From Sulfitobacter sp. F26169L (GTDB lineage Bacteria; Pseudomonadota; Alphaproteobacteria; Rhodobacterales; Rhodobacteraceae), in assembly GCF_026410285.1 (NCBI RefSeq), contig NZ_JAPMLP010000007.1, positions 1 to 64,000 of the forward strand: 64,000 nt of DNA, given 5' to 3'. Made by a program: the position numbers and the translations under genes. Below the pieces are notes generated by a model. That model had not been told where the DNA came from. It was given only the letters and a program-made list of their open reading frames with translations, and did not search any database. Positions within the stretch are counted from its first letter, which is position 1; each line of letters starts with the position of its first letter. Below are positions 17,032-25,855 of this stretch, piece after piece.

Positions 17032-17684
17032 GCCAGTAACCCCTGGCGCAGGTGAAGCTGGCGCGACATCTGGTTGGCCAGCCGCGGCGAGTGGGTCACC
17101 ATGACCAGCGCGGCACCGGTTTGGGCCACCAGCGCGAGCATTTGGGTCATCACCTCGCCCGCGGTTTCCTCATCCAGATTTCCGGTAGGTTCGTCGGCAA
17201 GGATTAGCTTTGGCCGGGCGGCAAGAGCGCGCGCAATCGCGACCCGCTGCTGCTGGCCGCCTGATAACTGATCGGGGTATTTTTGCAGATGGTCGCCCAA
17301 TCCCAGCGCATCGGCCAACTCGCGCGCGCTGGTGGGGGAATAAGAATCCGCTAGGCGCGCCTGAAACGCGATGTTCGCTGCGATATCAAGCGAGGGGATC
17401 AGATTGAACTGCTGGAAAATGATCCCGACACTTTCGCGGCGCAGGGCCGCGCGCCCTCCATCATCCAGTTGCGTCACATCCTGACCTGCCAGCGTGATGC
17501 TCCCCCCATCGGCGGCGTCCAACCCTGCAATCAGATGCAACAGCGTGCTTTTGCCAGATCCGCTTTCACCTGTGAGGGCCAGCGTATCACCCGCTGCAAC
17601 AGTCAGGTCGATCCCGCGCAGTACCGGCACAGGCCCTTCGGCACCGGAGTATGATTTAGTAAGAGCTTTGACAGTCAGCAACAT
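17028..17684 (-). CDS. ABC transporter ATP-binding protein (LolD/MacB type)
   Basis: A 218-residue nucleotide-binding domain with Walker A GESGSGKST, Q loop (IFQQFNLIPSLDIAANI), signature LSGGQQQRVAIARAL, Walker B LILADEPTGNLD and switch His in MVTHSPRLA. The sequence class is that of LolD, FtsE and MacB. ATG 17684 is chosen because GGAGG precedes it closely; the frame continues eight codons to a TTG at 17708. It is the first gene of the three-gene operon and powers the duplicated FtsX permease. The cargo is unknown; an AttEFGH-like role is inferred from gene order. Confidence 0.92.
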   Translation of the reverse strand: MLLTVKALTKSYSGAEGPVPVLRGIDLTVAAGDTLALTGESGSGKSTLLHLIAGLDAADGGSITLAGQDVTQLDDGGRAALRRESVGIIFQQFNLIPSLDIAANIAFQARLADSYSPTSARELADALGLGDHLQKYPDQLSGGQQQRVAIARALAARPKLILADEPTGNLDEETAGEVMTQMLALVAQTGAALVMVTHSPRLANQMSRQLHLRQGLLA

Positions 17685-17840
17685 TCGGGCCTCCGCAGGT
17701 TGTGACAAGACCTATCCCAGATGCGGGCAAAGGCCAGCCACAATCGCCCCCGATCGGGCCATTTGTCGCGCTGGGGCTGGTCGCTGCACTGTGGGCCGCT
17801 AGATGACCAATCTGATGATGTTTGGCAGGAGAGTGGAACA

Positions 17841-18308
17841 ATGGAACTGACACCGGAGTGGGAATATGTTGCCGATACCGTGATGGGGGGCATTTCAACC
17901 GGCGGGATCACCCGCACACGGATTGACGGGCGCATGGCAACCCGCCTGAGCGGTGAGGTGTCGTTGGAAAACCATGGCGGGTTCGTCCAGATGGCGTTTG
18001 ATCTGGCAGGCGGGGCGGTGATGGATGCCTCTGGCTGGTGTGGGGTGGAACTGGACGTGCTGGGCAACGGGGCGCAGTACGAATTGCGCCTGCGCACCGA
18101 CGAGCTGACAAAGCCCTGGCAATCATACCGTGCGGCTTTCGACGCGCAGCAGAATTGGCAAACCGTCCGCCTGCCATGGGGCGATTTCGAGAAGCGGAAA
18201 ACCGAACAACCGTTCAACCCCGCGCGTCTGCGCCGGATCGGTGTGCTGGCGATAGGTGCGGAAATGAGTGCCGACATCTCTGTCGCGTCAATCCGTCTTT
18301 TCGGCTAG
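17841..18308 (+). CDS. CIA30-domain protein
   Basis: A 155-residue protein of the CIA30 (complex I intermediate-associated protein 30) family, which has a carbohydrate-binding-module-like beta-sandwich. The family start is seen in WEYVADTVMGGISTGGI, with RLSGEVSLENHGGFVQM and SYRAAFDAQQNWQTVRLPW following. In mitochondria the family helps assemble complex I; bacterial members have no firm role. The ATG follows an AGGAGAG ribosome site, and earlier codons are not conserved-looking. It diverges from the ABC operon. Confidence 0.85.
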   Translation: MELTPEWEYVADTVMGGISTGGITRTRIDGRMATRLSGEVSLENHGGFVQMAFDLAGGAVMDASGWCGVELDVLGNGAQYELRLRTDELTKPWQSYRAAFDAQQNWQTVRLPWGDFEKRKTEQPFNPARLRRIGVLAIGAEMSADISVASIRLFG

Positions 18309-18540
18309 GGGGCTGTGAGTATCTTTGTAATATTGTTTTTATACAATGGATTGAGGGTGGTTTCTAAGGTGGATATCTGGAGCTAATATGCATTTTTTGA
18401 AAATACTTTTAATGTTCAAGGGCTTATTTCACTAAGTTAACGCTCGTTGACGCAATGCGTGCAAAGAGTACATCCTAAGTATTTGATAAAGATAAGTATT
18501 AATTCTTTTGTTTATCGGGGCTGGTCGTCGTGGCGGCTGC

Positions 18541-18583
18541 TTTGTGCAGACCGCCGGTTGATAAACGGGCGGTCTGCGCAAAA
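18541..18583 (-). terminator. 15-bp hairpin after the uronate-dehydrogenase-like gene
   Basis: Arms TTTGTGCAGACCGCC (18541-18555) and GGCGGTCTGCGCAAA (18568-18582) pair with one wobble around a 12-base loop. It lies three bases past the stop of the minus-strand gene. There is no T tract, so it may be a terminator, a 3' stabiliser or a small palindrome. The flanking 18309-18530 is strikingly AT-rich and has no gene. Confidence 0.55.
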
Positions 18584-18585
18584 GG

Positions 18586-19434
18586 TCAACTCTTCTTCGT
18601 ATCGTCGATTACGTTCATTCCGGCCAATCCGGAGTTGCCCAAATCGACTCCTGCAAATGGGCCGCCGTGGCACATGTGATGGGGGTCCTGCGGATCCATA
18701 GTAGGCTCGGCAGCGAGCACTTCGGCAGCGAACTGTTCGGCATTGTCTTTCGGGCGATAGCCCAGAAAGCTGGCTTTTGAATTATTGACAGGCGCGCGGT
18801 CGTTGTTGCTGACGCCGTAGATCACCGCAAATCCGGTGACAGGCGTTTCAATGCAGCGGGTCACCAACTGGATCAGATCATCGTAGCTGAGCCATGAACC
18901 GAGCGCGCGGGCATTGTTGACCTGCGCACAGGACAGAATGCGCATGTGTACGCTTTCCAAGCCGCGCTTTTCCCAATACATGCGGCCCAGATCCTCGGTA
19001 AAGCATTTGGCGAGCCCGTAGAATGTATCGGGGCGGTGCGCCACTTCGGTGTCGATAAACTGGTTTTTCGGATACATGCCCACCGCGTGGATGGATGATC
19101 CGTATACAACGCGGCGAACACCATGGCGCGACGCGGCTTCCCAGACATTGTAAGAGCCGATAAAATTCGGGCCGAGCAATTGCTCGAAAGGTCCTTCGTC
19201 CACAAACGCGCCCATGTGAACCACCATGTCGGCACCTTTGATGACCGTCTCCATGGCGTCAAAATCGGCCAGATCGGCCTGCATATAGGTTTCTCCAGCA
19301 TAGAGGTTTCCCGGAGAGTCCTTGATATCGGTGGAAACAAGTTCGTCGCACAGCGCCGCAAGTGGTTCACGCAGATATGATCCAAGGCGGCCTGCGGCCC
19401 CTGTCAGAACAAATTTCTTGAGTTTTTCGGGCAT
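18586..19434 (-). CDS. NAD-dependent SDR, uronate dehydrogenase-like
   Basis: A 282-residue extended short-chain dehydrogenase. The Rossmann motif is TGAAGRLGSYL, the active-site serine lies in VVYGSSIHAVGMYP and the Tyr-x3-Lys pair in FYGLAKCFTEDLGRMYW. Several stretches (FEQLLGPNFIGSYNVWEAA, SYDDLIQLVTRC, FLGYRPKDNAEQFA) match hexuronate dehydrogenases (Udh), which oxidise uronic acids to aldarolactones. It is the last gene of the minus-strand catabolic operon, 113 bases after hyuB. No aldarate pathway gene is near, so a related sugar or hydroxy-acid substrate is possible. The start at 19434 is preceded by AAAGG. Confidence 0.85.
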   Translation of the reverse strand: MPEKLKKFVLTGAAGRLGSYLREPLAALCDELVSTDIKDSPGNLYAGETYMQADLADFDAMETVIKGADMVVHMGAFVDEGPFEQLLGPNFIGSYNVWEAASRHGVRRVVYGSSIHAVGMYPKNQFIDTEVAHRPDTFYGLAKCFTEDLGRMYWEKRGLESVHMRILSCAQVNNARALGSWLSYDDLIQLVTRCIETPVTGFAVIYGVSNNDRAPVNNSKASFLGYRPKDNAEQFAAEVLAAEPTMDPQDPHHMCHGGPFAGVDLGNSGLAGMNVIDDTKKS

Positions 19435-19547
19435 GATCCGGCCTTTCATTATGGGTTTTTCGGATTGTTGTTTCGCAGTGGACGCAGTGGTGTGTGCTGG
19501 GCGTGACCGTTGGCGCGCTAGATTGGTCGTTATGGTGATTGCGGGCG

Positions 19548-21248
19548 CTAGATATCCTCTCCCGCGCGAATGGCGTCTTTCACTTTTTCGATATCTTCGG
19601 CGGATACGCTATAGTCATCGAGCGCAGATCTTTCAGAAATGTAACCTTTTGCAAGATCACGCATGATTGCGGCCTTGTCGCGCTCGGCTGGGAGACCGTA
19701 ACCTGCACCACCGGGAAATGCCATCCGGACGCGGGTGCCGGGCGGCACAGATTGGCGGCCCTTGCCTTGCATCGGTGTACCGTCATCGCGGGCAATTGTA
19801 GTAGGCGCGCCATTACCGCCGCCACGGCGGCCACGGGCGGGGTGATCAACACGGTCCAGCATGGCAGAGATATCGAACTCGTACCCTTCACGCGCACCGA
19901 CCTCCATGTATTGCCCCAGCCCGCCACGCTGGCGACCCACGCCGCCAGATCCGGGGCGCAATTCCTTGCGCCAGATGATCACCGGGCCTGCGTGCTCGGT
20001 CGCTTCAACCGGCATTGTCATAACGCCCGAAGGAAAGGCGGTGGCGTTTAGCCCGTCCACCTGCGGGCGCGCACCTGCACCACCCGAATTGAATGTCAGC
20101 ACTTCGGCGCGCTTTGCCCCTTGGGGCGCAGTGTCAAGCGGGCGCAGGGAGATCTGGAAATTGCACAGACATCCAGCGCCTTCAGCAGGCACAACATCGG
20201 GCAGGATCTTGTCCAGCGCGTCATAGACCGTATCGGGGACGAAATGTCCCACGATGTGGCGCAGGGCAACAGGCGCGGGGTGCAGCGCGTTTACGATGGT
20301 GTTTTCCGGCGCATACACCTCGAACGGTTCCAGCGAGGCCGCGTTGTTGGGGATTTCAGGCGCGATGGCACATTTTAGCGCGTAGCAGGCGTAGGCCTTT
20401 GCATAAACCAGCGGACAGTTGATGCCCTTGGGGTCCAGACCCGAGGTGCCTGTGAAGTCGGTCAAAATCCGGTTTTCCTCAATCGTGAGGGCGACGCGCA
20501 TGGTGATGGGCGCAGCAAAACCGTCGACTGTCATTTCGCCGCTGGCGGTGGTGCGGGGCAGGGCGGCGATCCGCTCCAGCGTGGCGCGGCGGGAGTTGTC
20601 AAAGATGAATTCGGCAATCCCTGTCAGGTCGGGCAGGTTGAATTCGTTGATCATCTCTATCAGACGGCGGTGGCCGATTTCGTTGCAGGTGGCCAAGGCA
20701 TAGAGGTCACCAACCAGTTGATCAGGTTCGCGCACGTTGCCGCGCACAATGCGCAGGAGCGTCTGGTCCACTTCGCCCTTGTCGGCAAAGCGCATGATCG
20801 GCAGGTAAAGCCCCTCTTCGTAGACCGAGTTCGCATCCGCCCCGAAACCGCGACCGCCGATATCGACCACATGCGCGGTGCAGGCGAAAAAACCGACCAG
20901 CGTGCCGTTGTGGAATGACGGGGTGACCATGGTTATGTCATGCAGGTGGCCAGTGCCTTCCCAAGGATCATTGGTCAGGTACACATCGCCCTGCGCCATC
21001 GTTTCGCGCCCGATACGGCGGATGAAATGCGCGACGGAATCCGCCATGGCATTGACGTGACCGGGGGTGCCTGTGACCGCTTGGGCCAGCATCCGGCCCC
21101 GTGCATCATAAACACCGGCAGACAGATCGCCCGCTTCGCGTACCGATGTTGAAAACGCTGTGCGCACAAGCGCTTGTGCCTGCTCCTCTACGATCGAGAT
21201 CAAGCGGTTCCACATCACCTGATAGGCCACATTTGACGGGCTGTTCAT
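19548..21248 (-). CDS. hyuB: Hydantoinase B/oxoprolinase-family subunit
   Basis: A 566-residue HyuB-type subunit with characteristic blocks: FSTSVREAGDLSAGVYD near the start, QGDVYLTNDPWEGTGHLHD, NSGGAGARPQVDGLNATAFP and RPGSGGVGRQRGGLGQ. With HyuA it makes an ATP-dependent amidohydrolase that opens cyclic amides such as N-methylhydantoin, 5-oxoproline or related rings; acetone carboxylase belongs to the same superfamily. The ATG overlaps the hyuA stop by four bases, so the subunits are translationally coupled. The substrate is not evident. Confidence 0.92.
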   Translation of the reverse strand: MNSPSNVAYQVMWNRLISIVEEQAQALVRTAFSTSVREAGDLSAGVYDARGRMLAQAVTGTPGHVNAMADSVAHFIRRIGRETMAQGDVYLTNDPWEGTGHLHDITMVTPSFHNGTLVGFFACTAHVVDIGGRGFGADANSVYEEGLYLPIMRFADKGEVDQTLLRIVRGNVREPDQLVGDLYALATCNEIGHRRLIEMINEFNLPDLTGIAEFIFDNSRRATLERIAALPRTTASGEMTVDGFAAPITMRVALTIEENRILTDFTGTSGLDPKGINCPLVYAKAYACYALKCAIAPEIPNNAASLEPFEVYAPENTIVNALHPAPVALRHIVGHFVPDTVYDALDKILPDVVPAEGAGCLCNFQISLRPLDTAPQGAKRAEVLTFNSGGAGARPQVDGLNATAFPSGVMTMPVEATEHAGPVIIWRKELRPGSGGVGRQRGGLGQYMEVGAREGYEFDISAMLDRVDHPARGRRGGGNGAPTTIARDDGTPMQGKGRQSVPPGTRVRMAFPGGAGYGLPAERDKAAIMRDLAKGYISERSALDDYSVSAEDIEKVKDAIRAGEDI

Positions 21249-23332
21249 TCGTCTGTCTCCCTTGTGGTGATGTCGATACAGCCGTCAGGCTGGCGCACGG
21301 CCACCCTGCTGGCGGGAACGATGATCGTCGTCTCGTCCTCGGTGATGGTTGCGGGGCCGCTGATTGTTGCGCCGGATACGATCTTGTTGCGATGATAGTT
21401 TTTGGCCTCCACGGTGCTGCCGAGGGCCGCATCGAAAACGCTGCATGTGCTGTTTATTTCGGCAATGCTGCTGCCGCTATCCTGCTGCACCCGCGCCACG
21501 GGTTGGGGCGGGGTGGTGGCGTTGACCGACCAAACGGTGATTTCGATGTCCATACCCGCCACGGCACGGCCAAACAGGCGGGTGTAGTCGGCCTCGAACA
21601 GCGCCTCGAACGCTGCCGGATCAGGGTTCTGCGCCTGCTGCGCCGTCAATGTGACGGGAATTTCCCAACCTTGGCCTTTGTAACGCATATAGACTTTGTA
21701 TTCCGCGATAATCTCCGCATCAGGGGCGCAGGTGCGCACAAATGCGGTCGCTTCCGATTTCAGTTCGGCCAGCAAAGTGGTCACTGCGGGCCCGTCAAAT
21801 CCGGCAAGGGTCATGTAGACAGACCGGGTCGCTTCAAAGCTGAACGGTGCGCGCAGGAACCCGATAGCAGAGCCCACGCCCGCCCCCGGTGGCACAAGCA
21901 GGCGATTAATGCCCAGTTTTTCGCATAGACGCGCCGCGTGGAGCGGGGCGGCACCGCCAAAGGCGATCATCGTGTATTCCGACAGGTCTTCGCCGTTTTC
22001 AACGGCATGGACACGGGCGGCATTTGCCATGTTTTCATCGACAACTTCGGCCAGTCCGAAAGCAGCTGTTGTCGCATCCAGCCCCAGCGGTGTGCCCAGT
22101 GTCGCAAGCATGGCGTCATTTGCGGCTTTTACGTCCAGTTTGATGGAACCACCGGCAAAGTTATCGCCATCAAGCTTGCCCAGCACCAGATCGGCATCGG
22201 TGACAGCGGGACGGGCGCCGCCGCGGCCGTAACACGCCGGGCCGGGTTCCGATCCGGCGCTTTCGGGCCCGACGCGGATTTGGCGCATGGCATCGACATG
22301 GGCAAGGGACCCACCCCCCGCGCCGATTTCAACCATATCGATCACGGGGATAGATATCGGCATGCCCGAGCCTTTTTTGAAACGATAGCTGCGGGCGACC
22401 TCGAAAACGCGGGATGTTTTCGGCGTCTGGTTCTGGATCAGGCAGATTTTGGCGGTGGTGCCGCCCATGTCAAAGCTCAGCACCTTGTCCAGCCCGTAGC
22501 GCGCAGCGATATGCGCGGCAAACACAGCACCACCCGCAGGGCCGGATTCAACCAGCCGCACAGGGAAGTCGGCGGCGCTCTCGATAGAGATAATTCCCCC
22601 GCCCGAATGCATCAGGAAGATGGAGCACCCCACACCTTCCTCGCGCAACCGCCCTTCAAGGCGTCCCAGATAGGATTTCATCAGCGGTTTGATATAGGCG
22701 TTGGCGACCACGGTGTTAAAGCGCTCGTATTCGCGCATTTGCGGCGATACTTCGTGGCTGAGCGATATCATCACATCGGGCAGGCGTTTGGCCAACACAT
22801 CGCGCACAAGACATTCATGCGCTGGGTTCAGATAGCTGTGCAGCAGGCCAATGGCGACACTGGTATATCCGGCAACCGCAATTGCCTCGACCACGGGTTC
22901 GATATCAGCAGCGGTGAGGGGGACCAGCTCGCCACCGGTCGCATCAATGCGGCCCGGAACGGTATAGCGCATCTGGCGCGGCAGAAGCGGTTCGGGCAGT
23001 TGCAGATTGAGATCGTACTGCTCAAACCGTGACTCGGTGCGCATTTCGATCACGTCGCGGAAACCTTCGGTGGTGATCAGGGCGGTTTTTGCGCCGCGTC
23101 GCTCGATCAGGGCGTTGGTGGCCAGCGTTGTGCCGTGGATGATCTGGGTAATTGCAGGCGGGGTCAGCCCTGCCTTGGTGCAAACCTGATGCATTCCGTC
23201 AATGATCGCGTTTTCGGGGGCGGCGTAGGTTGTCAAAACCTTGGTGGAGAAGCTTTCTCCGTCAACCTCCAGCACCACATCGGTAAACGTGCCGCCAATA
23301 TCAACGCCCAGACGCGCCTCTTGCTTGGTCAT
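21245..23332 (-). CDS. hyuA: Hydantoinase A/oxoprolinase-family subunit
   Basis: A 695-residue HyuA-type subunit with the actin/hexokinase-fold ATPase signature GVDIGGTFTDVVL (residues 9-21) and later phosphate motifs (SFDMGGTTAKICL and YTMIAFGGAAPLHA). It has the ATPase core and C-terminal domain expected for the family. It phosphorylates or activates the cyclic amide that HyuB then opens. A GAGG ribosome site precedes the ATG. It follows a GNAT gene by 14 bases in the same operon. Orientation and spacing suggest one transcript from the FAD oxidoreductase gene through to the SDR gene. Confidence 0.93.
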   Translation of the reverse strand: MTKQEARLGVDIGGTFTDVVLEVDGESFSTKVLTTYAAPENAIIDGMHQVCTKAGLTPPAITQIIHGTTLATNALIERRGAKTALITTEGFRDVIEMRTESRFEQYDLNLQLPEPLLPRQMRYTVPGRIDATGGELVPLTAADIEPVVEAIAVAGYTSVAIGLLHSYLNPAHECLVRDVLAKRLPDVMISLSHEVSPQMREYERFNTVVANAYIKPLMKSYLGRLEGRLREEGVGCSIFLMHSGGGIISIESAADFPVRLVESGPAGGAVFAAHIAARYGLDKVLSFDMGGTTAKICLIQNQTPKTSRVFEVARSYRFKKGSGMPISIPVIDMVEIGAGGGSLAHVDAMRQIRVGPESAGSEPGPACYGRGGARPAVTDADLVLGKLDGDNFAGGSIKLDVKAANDAMLATLGTPLGLDATTAAFGLAEVVDENMANAARVHAVENGEDLSEYTMIAFGGAAPLHAARLCEKLGINRLLVPPGAGVGSAIGFLRAPFSFEATRSVYMTLAGFDGPAVTTLLAELKSEATAFVRTCAPDAEIIAEYKVYMRYKGQGWEIPVTLTAQQAQNPDPAAFEALFEADYTRLFGRAVAGMDIEITVWSVNATTPPQPVARVQQDSGSSIAEINSTCSVFDAALGSTVEAKNYHRNKIVSGATISGPATITEDETTIIVPASRVAVRQPDGCIDITTRETDE

Positions 23333-23346
23333 GCTTTATCCTCGCG

Positions 23347-23790
23347 TTAAAGCTTTATGTCGTAGGTCACCCACGGTGTGCGGGTTGCCATACGGTCATA
23401 GACGCTGCGGGCACGGTAGTTATCCTCGGCAGTGATCCAGCGGATCATGGTCCAGCCCTTTTCGCGCCCGACAGCGCTGACCGCGTCGATCAGCGCTTGC
23501 GCCGCACCGCTGCCGCGCGCGGCGGGATCAACAAACAGGTCATCCAGAAAACCGCGCGTATTTGCCGCCAGTGGTGATGAAAAAGGGCGATAATGGGTAA
23601 GGCCGATCAGCCTTCCGTCTTGCTCGGCGACAAGGCCGTTTACCTCGTGGGTGTCGTCGTTCAGCCAGCCCCAAACGGTCTGCCGCATGGCATCGGTTTG
23701 CTTGACACCATAGAAATCTGCGTACCCCTGATACAGTTTTTCCCACGCTTCTTTGTCGGCGGGGGCAACGGGGCGGGTGGTTACGGTCAT
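23347..23790 (-). CDS. GNAT-family N-acetyltransferase
   Basis: A 147-residue GNAT domain. The acetyl-CoA loop is seen in DLFVDPAARGSGAAQALIDAV and the last strands in WITAEDNYRARSVYDRMATR. It starts after AGGAG. Lying between the FAD oxidoreductase and hyuA genes, it may acetylate an amine intermediate or protect against a toxic one, but the substrate cannot be read from the sequence. Confidence 0.9.
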   Translation of the reverse strand: MTVTTRPVAPADKEAWEKLYQGYADFYGVKQTDAMRQTVWGWLNDDTHEVNGLVAEQDGRLIGLTHYRPFSSPLAANTRGFLDDLFVDPAARGSGAAQALIDAVSAVGREKGWTMIRWITAEDNYRARSVYDRMATRTPWVTYDIKL

Positions 23791-23810
23791 GGCAGGCTCC
23801 TGTGCGGCAT

Positions 23811-25007
23811 TCAGATCACGGCAGTTTCAAGGAAAGGCACGCCGCGCGGTGCGCGGTTTACATCAAACGCGCCCAGATCAAGGGAGCGGTATGTACCGTA
23901 TGCAATCAGTTCGGCAATGCCGCGCCCCATCGCGGGAGATTGCTGCAACCCATGGCCCGAAAAGCCGTTCACAAAGATGAAGTTCGGGCAGCTTTCGGCG
24001 CGGCCCAGCAGCGCATTCTGGTCAAGTGTGTTGTAGGCGTAGTGCCCGACCCATTCGTTGACTACCTTGATCGCTTCGAATTGCGGAACACGGGCGGCGA
24101 TTGTCGGCCAGACCTTGTTTTCCCAAAGGCTGTGATCAAAAGTGAAATCATCGTAAGCAACATCGGTATCGTCATCAGGTGCGGCACCCGCCATATAGTA
24201 TTTTCCGTCGGTGCGAAAATGCACACCCGAAGGGTCGATAGTAAGTGGCAGATCACGGTCAAGCGGCTGCGCGGCATCAAAGATAAACGTATAGCGTTTG
24301 CGCGGCACAACAGGAATTTCCAGCCCCGCCATACGCGCGGTAGCCGCCGCGCGCGGGCCCGAGGCGTTGACGACTGTGCCGCAGGCAATTTCGGTGCCAT
24401 CCGCCAGTGTCACGCTTTGCACGGCATCGCCTGCGCGTGTAATCGCGGAAACCTCGGCATGGATATACTCGACACCATTCGCGCGCGCACCGCGTTTGAA
24501 CCAGTCAAACATGGTGCCCCCGTCGAAATAACCCTCATCCACCAGATTATGATTGCCGGCGAGAATGTCATCCAAATGGTAGAAGGGGTAGGCGGCGGCG
24601 ATTTCATCGCGGCTCATGTGTTTTGTGCCTGCACCCAGACTGTGCTGCACGGCCTGTGTCTGTTTCAGGGTTTGCGCGAATTCGGGCGTGTCGGCCAGAT
24701 ACATATAGCCAAAGCTGTGGATCGTCAGATGCGGCACGTCGGGGTTGCCGCCCATGTAGGTGCGGAAATTCTTGATAAACTCTGCGCCGAACTGGCTGAC
24801 CGATATGTTGGTTGCATTGCTGAACTGCTGCCGGATGCAGCTGTTCGTGTGCGAAGTTGAAGCATAGGTATAGGTTGGATCACGTTCCACAACCAAAACG
24901 CGCCCGTCAAATCCGGCCATCTGCGTCAGCCACCACGCCACGGAAGAGCCAAAGACAGCGCCGCCGATGATCACCACATCATAACTGGAACGGGAAGGGG
25001 TATGCAT
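23811..25007 (-). CDS. FAD-dependent amine/amino-acid oxidoreductase (DAO family)
   Basis: A 398-residue protein with the FAD Rossmann motif VVIIGGAVFGSSVAWWL near residue 11 and a second FAD contact in VVERDPTYTYASTSHTNSCI. The DAO-fold ending is NFIFVNGFSGHGLQQSPAMG. The group includes sarcosine, dimethylglycine and D-amino-acid oxidoreductases, which oxidise a C-N bond to an imine. The frame is open upstream to 25352, but the Rossmann strand fixes the start near 25007. It is the first gene of the operon with hyuAB and probably supplies or processes an N-substituted amino acid whose ring form HyuAB opens; this is inference. Confidence 0.88.
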   Translation of the reverse strand: MHTPSRSSYDVVIIGGAVFGSSVAWWLTQMAGFDGRVLVVERDPTYTYASTSHTNSCIRQQFSNATNISVSQFGAEFIKNFRTYMGGNPDVPHLTIHSFGYMYLADTPEFAQTLKQTQAVQHSLGAGTKHMSRDEIAAAYPFYHLDDILAGNHNLVDEGYFDGGTMFDWFKRGARANGVEYIHAEVSAITRAGDAVQSVTLADGTEIACGTVVNASGPRAAATARMAGLEIPVVPRKRYTFIFDAAQPLDRDLPLTIDPSGVHFRTDGKYYMAGAAPDDDTDVAYDDFTFDHSLWENKVWPTIAARVPQFEAIKVVNEWVGHYAYNTLDQNALLGRAESCPNFIFVNGFSGHGLQQSPAMGRGIAELIAYGTYRSLDLGAFDVNRAPRGVPFLETAVI

Positions 25008-25309
25008 GGCGTCGCTCTGCGGTTGTTTCGATGGGGTGAGGATAATCATGTCAAACCGTAGATGCCCAGTGGTTTTCTGTCCGAAAATGTCGCGCGATCG
25101 TGCGCAGGGTTTTGCGGTTGCGGTATCAGGTCCGGCCAGGCTGTTGTTGTCTTGCACAAATATCCTGCGTGCGCGTCTATCGACAGCACCCGGGCGGTTC
25201 AGCCTGACCGCTTTCAACGAATTGCAAATGTCCGGCAATATCATCCGCGCATTTGACATTGCGATCCAATGCGTCACTTTCAAATCCTTAGGGTAGCGGG
25301 TGTCATTGA
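25008..25309. other. Divergent spacer upstream of the catabolic operon and the sigma gene
   Basis: About 300 bases between the minus-strand operon and the plus-strand ECF sigma gene. It should contain both promoters. I could not identify a convincing ECF-type -35/-10 pair. Open frames on both strands extend through it but look non-coding. Confidence 0.4.
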
Positions 25310-25855
25310 ATGGAACGTCACGAAATCGAAACGCTGATTGGTCGGGTCGCACTGAATGACCGTGCAGCTTTTACCCTGCTTTACGATGCTACCTCTGCGA
25401 AACTTTTCGGTGTCTGCCTGCGTGTGTTGAACAATCGCGCCGCAGCAGAGGATGCCATGCAGGACAGCTTTGTTAAAATCTGGAAGAACGCCGGGCGGTA
25501 TCAGGCCAATGGGCTCAGTCCGATGACCTGGCTAATCACGATCGCACGAAACACAGCGATCGACCGGATACGCGCAACCCGCAAGGGGCATCAGGACATT
25601 GACACTCCCGGGCTGGAGCTGGCGGCGACAGGGGCAGGGCCCGAAGCGCTGGCTGTTGCGGGGGCTGAGGCGAAGCGGCTGGTGAACTGTCTGGATGAAC
25701 TGGCAGAGGATCGCGGTGCTGCCGTGCGCGGCGCGTATCTTGACGGGCAAACCTATGCAGAGCTTGCGGCAGCTTTTTCAGTGCCGATCAATACGATGCG
25801 CACGTGGTTGCGCAGGGGGCTTATTTCCCTCAGGGAGTGTATGCGCCGTGAGTGA
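25310..25855 (+). CDS. ECF-family RNA polymerase sigma factor
   Basis: A 181-residue sigma-70 protein with only regions 2 and 4. Region 2 spans about residues 20-90 (LLYDATSAKLFGVCLRVLNN, then AEDAMQDSFVKIWKNAGRYQ and WLITIARNTAIDRIRATRKG). Region 4 lies near residues 125-175 (AVRGAYLDGQTYAELAAAFS and a helix-turn-helix with MRTWLRRGLISLRECM). Its stop overlaps the anti-sigma start by eight bases, a usual coupling that keeps the pair in balance. The layout resembles SigK/RskA-type pairs. The target genes are unknown. Confidence 0.93.
   Translation: MERHEIETLIGRVALNDRAAFTLLYDATSAKLFGVCLRVLNNRAAAEDAMQDSFVKIWKNAGRYQANGLSPMTWLITIARNTAIDRIRATRKGHQDIDTPGLELAATGAGPEALAVAGAEAKRLVNCLDELAEDRGAAVRGAYLDGQTYAELAAAFSVPINTMRTWLRRGLISLRECMRRE

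Noticed and set aside
21938-24860. Long plus-strand frames (21938-23032 and 23802-24860) over the hyuA and FAD oxidoreductase genes
   Set aside because: They are shadows of the intact minus-strand genes and lack ribosome sites and recognisable domains.
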